From Trichosphaerium sp. ATCC 40318 (taxonomy: Eukaryota; Discosea; Flabellinia; Trichosidae), in NCBI GenBank assembly GCA_038496445.1, contig JALMLS010000578.1, positions 124,001 to 188,000 of the forward strand: a stretch of DNA of 64,000 bases, given 5' to 3'. The position numbers and the translations under genes are program-made. Within the stretch, counting starts at the first letter, position 1. The number at the start of each line of letters is the position of its first letter. Below are positions 24,847-37,205 of the stretch, one piece after another. A model generated the notes under the pieces. The model made no database searches and had not been told where the DNA came from. It saw nothing but the letters and a program-made list of their open reading frames with translations.

Positions 24847-27800
24847 ATGGCTGATCCAGGCGAGGATACCTCAACGGAAAAGAAAGTATCGTTTGTAGAG
24901 TACAAGAGCGATGATGATGAAGAAAACCACATCTGGGACCACGTTAGAGTGCGTAAACAGTATTCAGCAGCCATTATCGATCTTTGTCAATTTATAGCCG
25001 ATTGCTTTTTTAATACAGTTGTCATTCCTTGTTTCTAACGCATACAAGGTGAGTGAATCGGTATTAAAGACTAAGAAACGCATGAGAGCCTCATCACGCG
25101 ACATGCTCCTTGATACGCGTCCTATTAACTCAAACAGTAGTAGAAAAGCCAAGGAAACTATTAGTATGTCGTCTGAAGAGAGTTCGTCTGAAAGTGATCT
25201 TGTGTCGTTCAGCGATGATTCAGACGATTCAGAGGATGATATACTACCCACACGATTGGATTTGAGCCGTAGTGTGGAGCAAGAGTCCATACATCTTACT
25301 GGAGGTTTTGCAGATTTGGATTTGGACGATGGTGACGTAGCCCTATCTGATGATTCTGCCGATGAATCTCAGTCCCGGGATTCCAGCAATCATTCAGAGC
25401 CAGCCGTAGAGGAGCTCTCTACTGAATCAGCCGTTGTGGTGTCAGAACACGTGAGCCAAGCGTCATCAGATGATGAAGAAATAGCTGTTCAAATCTTGAG
25501 TTCATCAGAAAAGGAAGACGAAGATAAAGCGCCTACTGATGGCCTTGACAAATTATCAACATCCAACGAGGAACAATCACTAAAGAGTGATACTGTAGAC
25601 GAGGATATCTCAAGCGGGAAAGAGGAAGAGATTAGTATAGAGATTGAGGATGATGACGAAGAGGAAGATGATGAAATTGTACCTCCTGAACCCAAGCCTG
25701 AAATTGCAGATGTTGAGCTGCCCGTTGATGAAATACCGGCTCTCAAGATACTCGACGACCCTACTGATTCTATAGATAGTGATAAGGTAACCACACCTTC
25801 CACTCGACGTTCTAATGCAGAAGGTAAACAACCAAGTTCTACTACAAACCTACTTTATTGGATGTTTTTTTTACCTATCTTAATTTTTACTTTGTTTCAT
25901 TTTGATGTGCATGCGTTTAACCAAAAAAATTAGGAATAGACATTGAACTAAACTATTGCTCTGATGAAGTTATGGAGCAACCTGTGAAAGATAATTCTGT
26001 GGTAAGAACAAAAGAATTGGACCAACAAAAATCTGACTCATTTTAGTCGCCTCAGTTTTCTTCACCGTCCTCAACGTTCGACGAATATTCTTCTGTTGCA
26101 AGTGATGAGGAATTTGCTAATATGAAAAGATCAAAAAGGCTTTCTGTAAAGAGAGGATCTACATTAGAGCGTGCATCTTCAACTCGATCATCAAAAGGTA
26201 GAAAAAGCAAGACGAAGGAACGCAAAAAGAAAAAAAAGCGTCTCAAAGAAAAAACGCCTCCAGTCAATGCCCTACACTTACAATGTGTATGGCGTCGTGC
26301 ATTGGCATATAGACGTGTTTCACAGTTGCGTAAGCAAATGGTAAAGAGAACTCATGTTGTTATTGAAGTGATGGATACGGAGTCAAACTATGTTCAACGT
26401 TTGAAACTTGCATATAATTTATTTTACAAACCTTTGGAGAAACCTTCAGATGACCCTATTGTTCCTCTTACTAAGATCAAACCTATCTTCGATATGGTTA
26501 GAAAAGTCCTTGATGTACACAACCCTATACTCGAGGACTTGAGGGGACAAAGAGATAAGAACCAAGAGAGGGATAGTTGTTGGGATGTTATAGGAGATGT
26601 TTTTTTGCAGCATGAAAAGGCTTTGTTGAAGGTTTATGAAGATTATGCTGTCAATTATGAGGATTTTCTGAAAAACTTGAAGCAGGTCAGGCACTCAACA
26701 CCACGGTATAATACATTCATAAAGGTACGATAAGAATTCATATTTTTTGTTTGTATAAGGAGCTTACAAGTTGGTACATAGAAAGCGGAGTCTAATCCAG
26801 CTTTAAATTATGCGGATTTGGAATCTTTGTTGTTTTTACCAATTCAACGGATTCCACAATACAATCTTCTCCTTGCAGATTTGGTTAAGGCTACTCCTGG
26901 GTATCATCGTGACTACAAATCTGTAATTGCTGCATTCGCTATGTCTAAGCGGCTCGGTAATGCTGTCAATGAAAAAAAGCGACAAGTGGAGAGTGTTAGA
27001 CGTGTCATTGAGATTGCTGCAAAACTAAACAATTTTGAGGTACAATATGATAACAGCCTTCATAGACCTCTTATTCTAACATTTATACCAAAGGGCCTTG
27101 CAACTGAACAACGTCGTTTCGTGTATGAAGGCAATTTTAAGCAAAGTACAGATGAAGGAACAAAAGATCATGTCATTTTTATGTTTAACGATATTATACT
27201 CTTGTCAAAGAAACTGTCACCAGTGGCCTATCACGTTGACACATACGCTTACTTTGGACGTGCTTTTGTGTATCCTAAATCAGGTAAACAAAGACACGAG
27301 TTTGTAGAAAAGTTAACCCTGTTTTTTAGATGACAAGCAATTTGAACTGACTCTAAAAAAGTCCGTATTCGTTTTATCATGCATATCGGCTTTGCAGTGC
27401 TCAACATTTTGCGATTTGTTCCAAGAGACGAAAATCAGTGCTATAAAATTAGAGAAGAATATGACACGTGTTCGTGCACAACAAGTGAACAGTGAATTCT
27501 CATTGTCGGTTCGTCTGGCAAGAGCAAAGTCATCACAAGACGTACCTAATTTAAGCAAAGTGTTAACCAGTTACGTTGTTTTCCAATATACTCTGAGATC
27601 ACGTGATTCTAACTTTTTATCTTCTTCTTAGATGTGGACTTTTCTCAGCTATCTGAATCACGTATTGCTGACCGCCAAGCTCGTAAACGTGACTATCCAG
27701 ACGTTACATTTCCAAGCCCTACAATTGTTTCTACAAGGCGATCAGCAAGAAACAAGTCACCACTTGGTAACGTCGCTCAAAATATGCCACAACACTTTAA

Positions 27801-30770
27801 ACAGGCTCTTGAAACTATCCTATTTGCAAAAAAATGCATGGCTATATATGGGTGTAACGTTGAAGTGTCTAACACAAAGAAGCGTAACAACATGTTCTTT
27901 ATATTGACGACTGTACAATTAATGTTTGTTACACAACCTGGAGGAAAACTTGAGCATTCATTTCATTTATTGGAGATTTCTAAGCTTACTGGAAGTGCTA
28001 CAACAAACACTGGACTTCTTGAGTTTGCTCAAGGCGTTAAAATTGCTATTAAAACTCCAGACATTGTTAATATTATCAACAATATCAGAACGACTTTTCT
28101 TGCTTCTTTTTGTGGCATGGCAGAAAAGTTTTGGTTTGGCGTAGATTTGACACCTCCAGAGAAATTAAAGAAACTTAAAAGTACAGTAGCACCGTTTACC
28201 CCGATATTATTTAATTCTATTATCTAGTTGATACCTCGAAGGCTGTTTGTGGTGGATTTTGCAAGACATATTTTGCAGTTAGCGATTTCTTGGGTATTCC
28301 TATGCGTGAGGTACGCTCCAAGTGCATTTGCTTTACTTTTGATCCCATCTTTAAAAAGTACAAGTATTAATACATGTGCTTTAGGATATCACGTGGGATA
28401 TTGAACATGTATTCAAACCGCTGCAGCTTAATGTGTTGAACCTTAATCATTTTATGAACCCTCTTGATGGTAAGACAATATCAAACAAAAATTTGGTTTT
28501 TCAAACTCTAATTTCTTTAAGACGGGGACTTGAAATCACTATTTGCAGCGCTTAGATACAACACGTACTTTAGTGGGTTGCATGCTAAAGACATAAAGAT
28601 AAACAAAGAAGTATGTTGTTTTGATTGCTTGGTTTTTTTTATTTGCTAAAAACTGGTACCTTAGGTGTACGCCTTTTTGACTGAACTGTTCCGGTTTAAT
28701 AGAGATATAACAATGCTCACATTATCCAACAACGGTCTTGGTAAAGAACTATTTATATCCCTGGCTGAGGCATTGTCAAACAACAAGAAGATAAGGCTAG
28801 AATATGTTGATCTATCTGGTAATCAAATAGATGATAAGGGTTCCATTGTCATTGAGCATTTGGTAAATAGTAAAAAACCTGATCTCAAGCATTTGGATGT
28901 AAGGTACGACTAATATACGGAGCTGACATGATTTGTATGAATTACTAACGACATTTTGTGTAGTAATTGCAGTATGGGCGTGAAGGGATGTACAACAATG
29001 TTATCTTTTTTCAAAAACTCAGACTTTCTTCGGGACTCCCTTGTAAATCTAGACGTGCGTCCACGTGATAGAAACCTTCATTATGTATTGTCTTACATGT
29101 TTTGTTAATAGCTATCTGGTAATAAACTCGATACAGAAGGTACTTAATAACTTTTAAGACAACGAACTAAGCTTAGTTGTTTAGGAAGTATATCACTTTC
29201 CCAATGGGTTGCAGAACCGAATGTTCTTGAGGTTCTGAAGCTAAGTAATACCTCATGTAAAATAGATGCAGTAGTGAATGGTGTTGCACGAGGTTGTTCC
29301 AATCTAGTGCACTTGGACATCTCTAAAAATAAGGTACCTTTATTTTCGTGATTTCTTAATTTAACTTTTTTTAGGGCGTCGGGCAATCAGTAGAGAAATT
29401 TGTTCGATCTAGTGGATCTCTCAGCCATTTAGATATCAGTGGTACCTCATTACAACCAACTCTGTTTGTGGACATCTTGAAGAGTGCTGCACAAAATACG
29501 TATATTAAGGAACTCCGCCTAGTAGTACGTTTGTCAAGAACAAAAGCCATCTTTGTACGCTTATTATGATGAATGTAATTTAGGCAAGAGAAAATAGTTT
29601 TGGCATACAGGGAGCAGAGCTAATAGCTCAGTCTGCCGCTCACTTTGCAGGTAAGTTTCCCAAAGTGTTTGACCGTTTTGTTATCTAATCATAAAAACTA
29701 ATAGGAACTGCACTTCATTTGGATGTCGCCAACAATGACTTTATGGATGAAGGAACTACAACATTCTTGCGTGGATTTAAAGCATTACCAGGACTGAGAA
29801 CACTAATCATTGATCACAATTTCCGTTTCAAAACACCTAGAAAACGTCAGCTGCTTATCCAGTCATTTGTACAATTTGTTGAATCCAGTGCGTGCCCTTT
29901 TCTATTTGCCCGTCATCATGCACTAAACTCTTGAGTAGGTAGAGCTACTGAACTCAGTATGGTTGGTGGAGCAGACAGAGATGCCTCTAGGACAGTTGTT
30001 GGCTGGTCGTCAAAGAGCAAGGAGCTGAGAGAGGAGATTATTCCTATTTTTTTCGCACTTACTCAAAACCGGTTCCTCACAAAACTTAACGTCTCTAGAC
30101 ACAGGGTACTTTTTTCCACCCCTAAAGTTTGTAATGTAATCGCTAACTTATATGTGTTAAGTTTGGAGATCGCGGCGCAATGGTACTGGCTCGTGTTGTG
30201 CACAGTACAAAGACTCTATATTCGCTAAATTGGGATGAGAATGGTGTTTCACTATCCGGTATGAGGCGCATGCTCCTTGCCTTGAACTTGAACAAGCATA
30301 TAAAAGATTGCCCTGTACCTTTAGCAGACGTACGTGAAATTGTATTTCACACATGTTGAGCATGAGTAAACTTACGTCTTGTAGATACACGAAGCCATTA
30401 ACTCTGGTGAAAACTTTGCAAAAATATTGGAGGTTTCCAACTTGTTTCAAAAGCGATTTCTCGCAAAGTACGTTAAAACTCTCACACTCACACCAATGCA
30501 CTGTGCTAATACTCTTGTTAAAGTGATAACAGCGTGTCTCTTCAATTATTGAATCCATTTGTTCGAAGAAATAGTGCGAGCTCGCCTAGACCTTATGAGA
30601 ACAGTTCTACACCCAAGTCAACACAAAAGGGTTCATTTTCCAAAGGCATTACAAGGCTAGCCCTGAAGCCAAGGACAAGTAACATGGAAAACTCAGGTGG
30701 TAGTAGTGGTAGTAGTAAGAAGAGAAGGGGTCAAAAGCGAAGTAAGACAATTGCATCGCATGGAACATAA
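24847..30770 (+). CDS. RhoGEF (IQ-DH-PH) fused to CARMIL (PH-LRR)
   Basis: Start ATG 24847, stop TAA 30768-30770. The first ~400 residues are acidic and Ser-rich. At 26270 an IQ-like helix (LQCVWRRALAYRR) leads into a DH domain (26340-27050; VIEVMDTESNYVQRL, FLPIQRIPQYNLLL), then a PH domain (27050-27450; DHVIFMFNDIILLSKK). After intron 27569-27631 a second module starts: a CARMIL-type PH (27640-28200), then GGFCKTYFAVSDFLGIP...ITWDIEHVF, close to the CARMIL linker GGF..YA...D..G...RE.VQWD, and about 14 leucine-rich repeats (28380-30330). The tail is basic and Ser-rich; no clear capping-protein-interaction motif was seen. The DH domain should activate a Rho-family GTPase; CARMILs regulate actin capping protein and bind myosin I. 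Frame is kept throughout, so one protein is the simplest reading. Confidence 0.83.
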
Positions 30771-30959
30771 CTCAAAAGACAACAAAACACACATAAAATA
30801 AGACTATTATTAGCACGAATATGTACATACTACAAAATAAACACAGAGAACAATTGTACAACAAAACACTAATCAGAGAAAGTAGATTTTACTTCCGCAA
30901 AATTTTCTCATTGGGCCTTGATCAAGTACCTCTCCGCTTAAAGTATCCCTATTCTCACC

Positions 30960-31429
30960 CACAAACATCACAAATCAGCACTAAAGGGTGCTCAAAAGAT
31001 TAACCCTCGCAAGTATACACGTGTCACAGAGGAGGGTCTAAGGGCAGTTGCAGGCGTTCATACAATCTACCTTTACCGTTGTGATAATAACAGATGAAGG
31101 CATCAAACGTTTAGTAGGTGTTCATGCCATTGACCTTCGTCGCACTGCTGCAGTGACTGATGAAGGCATTATAGCACTTGCTGGAGTATATGCTATTAAT
31201 CTTGGTGGAACTTCAGTTACAGGGTATTCGAGAACTCGTAGGTGTTCATAGGCTCAGTATTTCAAATTGTGAACACATGACAGATGAAGGTATTGGCACA
31301 CTCACAGGCCTTCATACGGTTGAACCATTTGGCAGTGGTATGAACTTTGACACGGCAGCAGTTGTGAATCTCAAGCTTACTCTGTTTGACCATGGCCTTC
31401 AATTTTTAGAGCATGCTTATGGCTTTTAA
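30960..31429 (+). pseudogene. Decayed leucine-rich-repeat gene (VTDEGI-x-L-x-GVH repeats)
   Basis: Five to six copies of a ~25-residue repeat, VTDEGI-x-x-L-x-GVHxIxL, can be read: RVTEEGLRAVAGVHTIYL, ITDEGIKRLVGVHAIDL, VTDEGIIALAGVYAINL, GIRELVGVHRLSI and MTDEGIGTLTGLHTV. The frame shifts between copies (near 31085 and 31215), and no splice signals explain the shifts. It looks like the remnant of an F-box/LRR-type surface-repeat protein. It lies 190 nt behind the RhoGEF-CARMIL gene on the same strand. Confidence 0.6.
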
Positions 31430-32102
31430 ATCTTTTTCATTCAAGAAACTAGCCGTGGCAGGCAAACTACTAGTTGATATTATGTGAGCACGCCTTGCGT
31501 ACAGGGTATTGTTGTGCTCATTACTCGCGGCGTTACTTTGACTGACTCAAATGACTAAATAGTCTGTGAGAACGAATGTCTGGTCGCTTAAACAACTTTC
31601 CAAGATCTGTGATATGATTGTGATGGTAATATTCTTTGACAACTACTTTATTATATTACGGATTTGTAAGATCTTTTTTTTAATGTTTTTTATCACAACT
31701 TTCCGTGCCCTTAGCGATTGTCCCGTGGGGTTGGGTAAAGAAGCGTAATTCAAGTTTTATGAAAAGTTATCGCTTACCCATATTGGTTGCCGTTTTATTG
31801 TAGTTATCTACCTACCAAAAAGACGATAACATACAACTGTTAGTACGGCATCGAGGTAAAATAATGTTTATATTGTATATTATGTACACGGGAGCGAAAA
31901 ACACGTGATTCAAAAAGTGGGTACTAAAATATTGCCTTTTTTTATTTTGGACAAGGCTCGCGCTGTAAAGCATTTAATTACTCACCTTCTTTTTTCTGTT
32001 TTTCCGACAATGGCTTTTGGTAGTTTTTACGGAGTGCGTCGCGCTATAGTAAAACTGTGTACTCTATTCAAGTACACTAAAAAAACTGAAGTACAGACTG
32101 AA
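31430..32102. other. Intergenic region, nothing recognised
   Basis: AT-rich stretch between the LRR pseudogene and the LamG-like gene. Short open frames exist (for example before 32010) but show no family resemblance; ATGs upstream of 32103 would extend the next protein in frame without adding a recognisable signal. Confidence 0.4.
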
Positions 32103-33932
32103 ATGACACCTTATCGTAGCGTGTTGTTTCTCGCTCTTGTATTATACGTAATACGCACCACAGCATCTTGTAACTGTTGCTTGCCACACAGTGACAGTGT
32201 ATACACTTGGCTTAGAGGAGACTCTTATGATCCCGCTAACAAAGTATGGGTTGATGTAACAGGGAACTTCCATTTTTCTACACAGGTAGGCGGTACCCCA
32301 ATGATACTACAAAATACATACGACAATGGTAAAGAATACAAAAGTGTAGCAGGTGGACAAGCGGACTCTCTGGATTTCAATGGAGCAATAGGTGACGCAA
32401 TGACGTTCTTTGGTATGAGCAGGTACGAAATTATTGACAAAAAAGTGTTAAGAATAACAATCACGTGACTGACTCTACTGTAGGTACACTGGTCCTTCTC
32501 GTGAGCGTATCTTTACGACTAGATCACCAACAAATTGGTACTCTGGCCATGTTGTAATGTTTGCTGGAGTTGGTGGGAACGGTCACAACGCTCTTACAGG
32601 CGGACCAGTTCTGCTTACTGATCTTGAAGACACTTTTGGAGACGCATGGGTATTGTCAGTGTCTCAAAGAACAAATTACAGAGCAAACGGTTTGAACCTG
32701 ACTCGATCAACTCTTGAAGGTGTCACTGACTTCCCTGATCATTTCACAATCAACAACTACATGGCAGGTTCACAGCGTTCGGATTGGGAAGTTGCTGAAG
32801 TTATTGTATATGATAGAGTACTAAACGCAGAAGAGATAGAGATGGTTGAAAGCTACTTTAACACTCACTATGGTATTACAAATAACATTCCTGTTGATGA
32901 AGACGCATATGGAAGCTGCTATCCGCCAATATCAGTTGCTCCAATAGAGTCGCCTACAACAGCACCTCCAGTCACAGAACCACCAACAACTCAACCTCCT
33001 GCTGCAATCCCTTTTCTGCCACGACTAGATTGTATAACAGACAATCAAAATGGTACCTTCACTGCACACTTGGGATGGACGTCCACAGAGCCATCTACTC
33101 CTGGTACTGTTTCGTGAGGCCATTACTACCTTAACTACTAACACGTTGAACACAACAGATCCAAACTTTATGACCCCATCGGGTTTGAATAGTGTACCAA
33201 CGTCATTTGGTCCTACGCCTGCTTTCTATCCTGCTGATGGAACTTTTGATTTCTTGTTCACTGGACCTTCACTGTGGGCTGTTGGCGTATGTTGCGAACC
33301 TAGTTAATGCTTGGAGTCGCTTATTGCTTCATTTAGGATGGTTTCGTTATTATTGATCCAACTGACCCGAGCATTGAATGCCCAGATCTAGGTTTGATAG
33401 AACTTTCTCTTTTTTTTTTCTTATATTTTTCGTAGCTGTCATACGATTCATTATAGACCTTCTATCGCCTATACCAAGTGAGGTATTGAATACAATACTG
33501 AACATATTGTTTCAGTTTCTTGGATTACCGCTTGGTTCCGGAAGCGCTTCTCAGAATACCTTTATCCTTGACGTATCTAAACGACAATTTGGGACAGTTA
33601 TTGATATTACGATAAACTCCAATGGAGGTAAACACACTCCTTGCAGCCTCTCCTTTTTCTTATTGTTGTTCTAAGGGAGCACACTGAGTATTGCTGAAAT
33701 TGTTCGTAACTTTCTAAGTGATCCAGACGCGGTGGCAGCTTTCATTAACGCTCTAGCTGATATAAATATTCAAGTCATGGTACGTCAACTTATTAACAAC
33801 CCACAGGTAGTTACCCTTCTCTAACTTTTGTAGTCTGGACCCACCACTGCACCTCTTCAAATACCTGTAGTGATGGAACCACCTGTATACTCTAATGGGC
33901 GTACATCTTGCGCTAGGCGACTGACCATATAA
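32103..33932 (+). CDS. Secreted LamG/concanavalin-A-like surface protein
   Basis: Start ATG 32103 gives MTPYRSVLFLALVLYVIRTT, a clear signal peptide ending before a Cys-rich SCNCC. Residues ~35-270 form a LamG/concanavalin-type jelly roll: WLRGDSYDPANKVWVDVTGN, SLDFNG, MFAGVGGNG, VIVYDRVLNAEE. A Pro/Thr linker (TAPPVTEPPTTQPPAA) leads to a module with FTAHLGWTS and PTSFGPTPAFYPADGTFDF, similar to repeats in bacterial and protist surface proteins. Introns near 32424, 33102, 33283, 33391, 33628 and 33779 keep frame; the one at 33102 removes an apparent frameshift. The stop is at 33930-33932. It is likely a cell-surface or secreted adhesion/binding protein; ligand unknown. Confidence 0.78.
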
Positions 33933-34099
33933 ATAAGATCAAAACACAACGCAATCATCAACCAAATATATCACAAACTTCTAAAGGTATTGTATATTGT
34001 AGTAAACCATGATGGTGTGCTGAAGAGTAGTGTGAAGCGGTTGTCAGATATAATAAAACACTTTACTACAACTACAACATGAACAAGCTGCCCTTTGGT

Positions 34100-34410
34100 T
34101 TACTCGATAACAAAGACTTGAAAACGCATGTGTATGTGATTCTGTTTCAAAGGTGAGCTAGCAAGAGGTTGTGTGCAATCAAAGAAATTCCAAAGCTGCA
34201 GCAAACATACAAAGGAAAGCGTATCACTTGCATTTACAAATTGTGGTGTTGCAGTAACTTTTAAAAAGTAGATTTGACTCCACACAATAGCATCCTTCTC
34301 CACAGTATCAATGTGGACTGTACTACATATTGTGATATCGTTGAATGCATCAGTGGGCAGCAGCTGTCTATTAATATCAGTGAACAAAATAAAGTCAACA
34401 CGCTAGCAGT
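34100..34410 (-). CDS. Unassigned exon-like open frame
   Basis: From a plausible acceptor (CACTGCTAG) near 34410 the minus strand stays open for about 100 codons (RVDFILFTDINRQLLP onward) to a stop at 34100. Composition is protein-like, but no family is recognised and no upstream exon was found in the following repeat-rich DNA. It may be the last exon of a gene broken by mobile elements, or chance. Confidence 0.3.
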
Positions 34411-34692
34411 GAAAACAGCGCAGGAAAGCGAAATGACGCTTTGATGCGTTGCTTTTGATGGTTTTGTCGAAAAAACGTGTTCGAAACGTGATTAAACCGT
34501 TAGCGACTTTCTATCGGTATTAAACACTCAATCTCACTTGTGCAATTACAACCAAGGTACATGAACATATTTGTGACGCTTTGAACAGTTTTGGCTCCTT
34601 TTCGGTTGAAAAAACGTGATCTTAACGTGATCACCGAAAATTATCGTTGAACCGATAGATACAGTCTGTCGTCCACACATTATCCGATTATA

Positions 34693-35349
34693 CTAGCGAT
34701 GTTCCAAACGGATAGATTGCAAAATTCGTATTTGAATCAAATTTTCTTGGTTTATTCGAATATATTCTTCTCGCTTTTTGTGGTGAGATAAAACGGCACA
34801 AATTGCATCCTTATTGCTGTCCTGAACCCATTTTTTTACATCCGAACATGTCTGAGACTTTTTTTTAATAGAGCAAGTGAATAGATAAAACTACAAAAAA
34901 ATTGTGTTAAAATATGTTTTACCTCAAGTGATGGCTATTTCTACGCGTGGAAAGTACCAAAAAGTGGTTTTGAGACAGCAAAAAAATAGATCACGTGGCA
35001 GGCTCAAGATTGGCTCAAATTGGCAAAAAAACGTCACCACTGGCACAATTTCACACAACAAAAGTGTCGGTTAGGCTTACTGTGACTTAGTTTTACCGCT
35101 AAAATGTAGATATCTTAAACTCACTCAATATAGGGCTTTCAACCACTCTATGTATAGAAATATGCATTTTAAAACGTATGAGAGTGGTTTGGATGAACAA
35201 AAAGCACTTGGTGATTAAAAAAAAAGCCAACAACTTTCAGTTTCACAGTCGCTCTTCTCTGAAAACCGAATCGGAATATATTCGACTATTTCCAACTTTT
35301 AACGTTCTGGCGATAGATTCGGTATTCTATTCGTTTGGAACATCGCTAG
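34693..35349. mobile_element. MITE-like element with terminal inverted repeats
   Basis: The sequence CTAGCGATGTTCCAAACG at 34693-34710 is mirrored as its reverse complement at 35332-35349. Similarity continues inward (GATAG..., GAATATATTC) for about 80-100 nt on each side. Both ends are flanked by TTATA/ATTATA, possibly a short target duplication. The interior (about 0.5 kb) has no coding capacity. This is the structure of a non-autonomous DNA transposon. Confidence 0.65.
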
Positions 35350-35449
35350 ATTATACGCGTGTTATATGCGTTGTTGTATCTAAGGCGTGTTTTTACGGTT
35401 GTTGAACGTATTTTGTTTCCAAAGCACATGTAGCTCTTCAATACTGCCT

Positions 35450-36176
35450 CCTTAAATAGCTCTTGCGTACACTTAGGCCACAGTCATTTAAAATAGCTTC
35501 GAATTAGTTTATTACTAAGATCTATGTGAACCAATTCGACTCCAACTAAAGTGTCAATAAACGTGGTCACTATCACAACAAGTACAGAATGAAATACAAA
35601 CCAAATTTAAATGTAGAGAGTTGATAATGAAGCGCGAAACGTTTCACTAAAATAACTCGAATTTCACTTCTAAAATTAAAAAACGTATCGAAAGATGTCT
35701 CAATCATTGGTTTAAAGCGTCTGTCAGAGTTTGAGCGTCATACCCAGATCCCACAATTTATTTACTGGATTAAATCTGTTGTTTAAAAGTATTTTTGGAT
35801 CGTTCTACAATCGGAAGCAACGACCTGATTGGGTTTAGTTGTGTTTTCCCCATTTCGTGGCTTCCAATTAAATAACGATTTGATATCTACTATACCCCAC
35901 TCCTCATGTTCAGACTTACAAAACTGGAAAGCGCTGGTGCAGTTTCTAAGTGTAGGAAGACTAATAAAACACGGTGTTCTAGTGCTCACCGGTAGTCAAA
36001 AACCCAAGAGATCCTTCAGAATTTTCTCCTTTACAATACAATTTCCTTGATCATGTCGACAACCAGAGAACTGGAAAGCGCCAGTGCAGCTCTCAAAACA
36101 GTCGAGGACTTATAATCGGTATTCTGGTGCATGCCGTAGTCCATAAATGGAGGGTATATATGAGGAGGTCGGAAAT
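35450..36176 (+). repeat. Arm A of a 0.73-kb dispersed inverted repeat
   Basis: This segment matches 54203-54930 in reverse complement along its whole length at high identity. For example, AAACTGGAAAGCGCTGGTGC here is mirrored near 54440, and a TTTCACTTCTAAAATTAAA stretch near 54700. Two related sub-blocks occur inside (about 35925 and 36068, both with CTGGAAAGCGC). No ORF is present. It is probably a non-autonomous transposable element with at least two copies in this window. Confidence 0.75.
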
Positions 36177-36364
36177 CGTATCAGTATTTTTTTTACAAAA
36201 TGTAGCTATCACTGCTTGTCAACGCAGCATGTATTTACACGGTTTACCACGTTACCGTCTATTTTACCCTAAACGGCATAATGTACAAAGCATTTATTGA
36301 TTCAAACTACAACAGCGTGATTAATTTGATTCACGTAATAAATGACATGTCTTCTTTGGGTCCT

Positions 36365-37205
36365 TTACTCAATGGTAATCGCCTTGAATGATACACTATC
36401 TCTATTGAACCATCTCCAACAAAAGTTCAAGCCGTTAATTTCGTTGCTATATCCGTTAATGCCTAGAACGGATAACCAAGTTAGAGAAGGTATCAATGGT
36501 AAAAAAATAGCCTCTGGCGAAGGTACCATCGAAATCTTGAGGTTTGATTGTTGGTGTGTTGTTGGTGTATGTAGAATCGTCTTGGTTGCTGTCCTCGACC
36601 GTAAGGACGCGATATTTGTTGTTGTCCTTCGTGTACCAACGCCAACAAAAGAAAGATTTTGCTAGCTCCTTGGCGTATCCGTTTATCCCTACCAAGTCGC
36701 GTGGCCTTATAATGAACGTTTTAGGGTAGCAAAGACTTGTTTAAAACGAACCTGAGCTTCTTGGTGACTTTAGGGCACATAGTGGCTGTAGATGTATCCG
36801 ATTTAAATTCTACCGTTAGCACACGCCTTTTTACTCCCTGAGAATCAACAAACCATCTCCAACAAAAATAACAAGCTTGAATTTCATCAGCGTATCCGTT
36901 TATGCCTGCTAGAGCGCCAGGACGTATTTTGATAACTTGATTTGTCTTCGGGAAGCCCATTGTTGTTTTAAATATGGTGTTAAGTTGTTTTGGCTTTTTG
37001 TGTCCAAGCTTCGCTAATATAAGGGCTAAATTTAATAAAGTGTTGCTGTTAAAAACGTTACACTGAAATATGTGCACTTCTGTACTAACAAGCTGTCGTA
37101 CCGTAAAACTATCAGTGAATGATTGACCTGGAAATTCGTTTGACTCTACAACCTCCAAAAACTATCTAACAAGACGTTATTGTGATGGCAAATACTACCA
37201 ATGAC
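36365..37205 (-). CDS. Protein with three GINGYA...FCWRW repeats, family not recognised
   Basis: Three tandem copies of a ~55-residue unit are read from 36960 down to 36365: GINGYADEIQACYFCWRWF...RVLTVEF, GINGYAKELAKSFFCWRWY...RVLTVED and GINGYSNEINGLNFCWRWF...AITIE. Introns (GTTCGT to ATAAG near 36770-36720; GTACCT to TCTAG near 36525-36465) join them in frame, and the stop is 36367-36365. Upstream is a ~75-residue unit from about 37150 (EVVESNEFPGQSF). The invariant Cys-Trp-x-Trp core suggests a small structural or ligand-binding fold, but no function can be given. The start is uncertain: a 9-nt exon with ATG 37205 fits, yet overlaps the opposite gene by 21 nt. Confidence 0.6.

Noticed and set aside
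25489-25803. Minus-strand Ser-rich open frame
   Set aside because: Mirror of the acidic Ser-rich N terminus of the RhoGEF gene; composition artefact.
33090-33180. Apparent frameshift in the LamG-like gene
   Set aside because: A 55-nt intron (GTACTG to CAACAG, with CTAAC) removes it and gives a conserved-looking join.
36456-36695. Reading 36456-36695 as a separate gene
   Set aside because: Its sequence is the second repeat of the minus-strand FCWRW protein, and the proposed stop falls in an intron leading to the third repeat.
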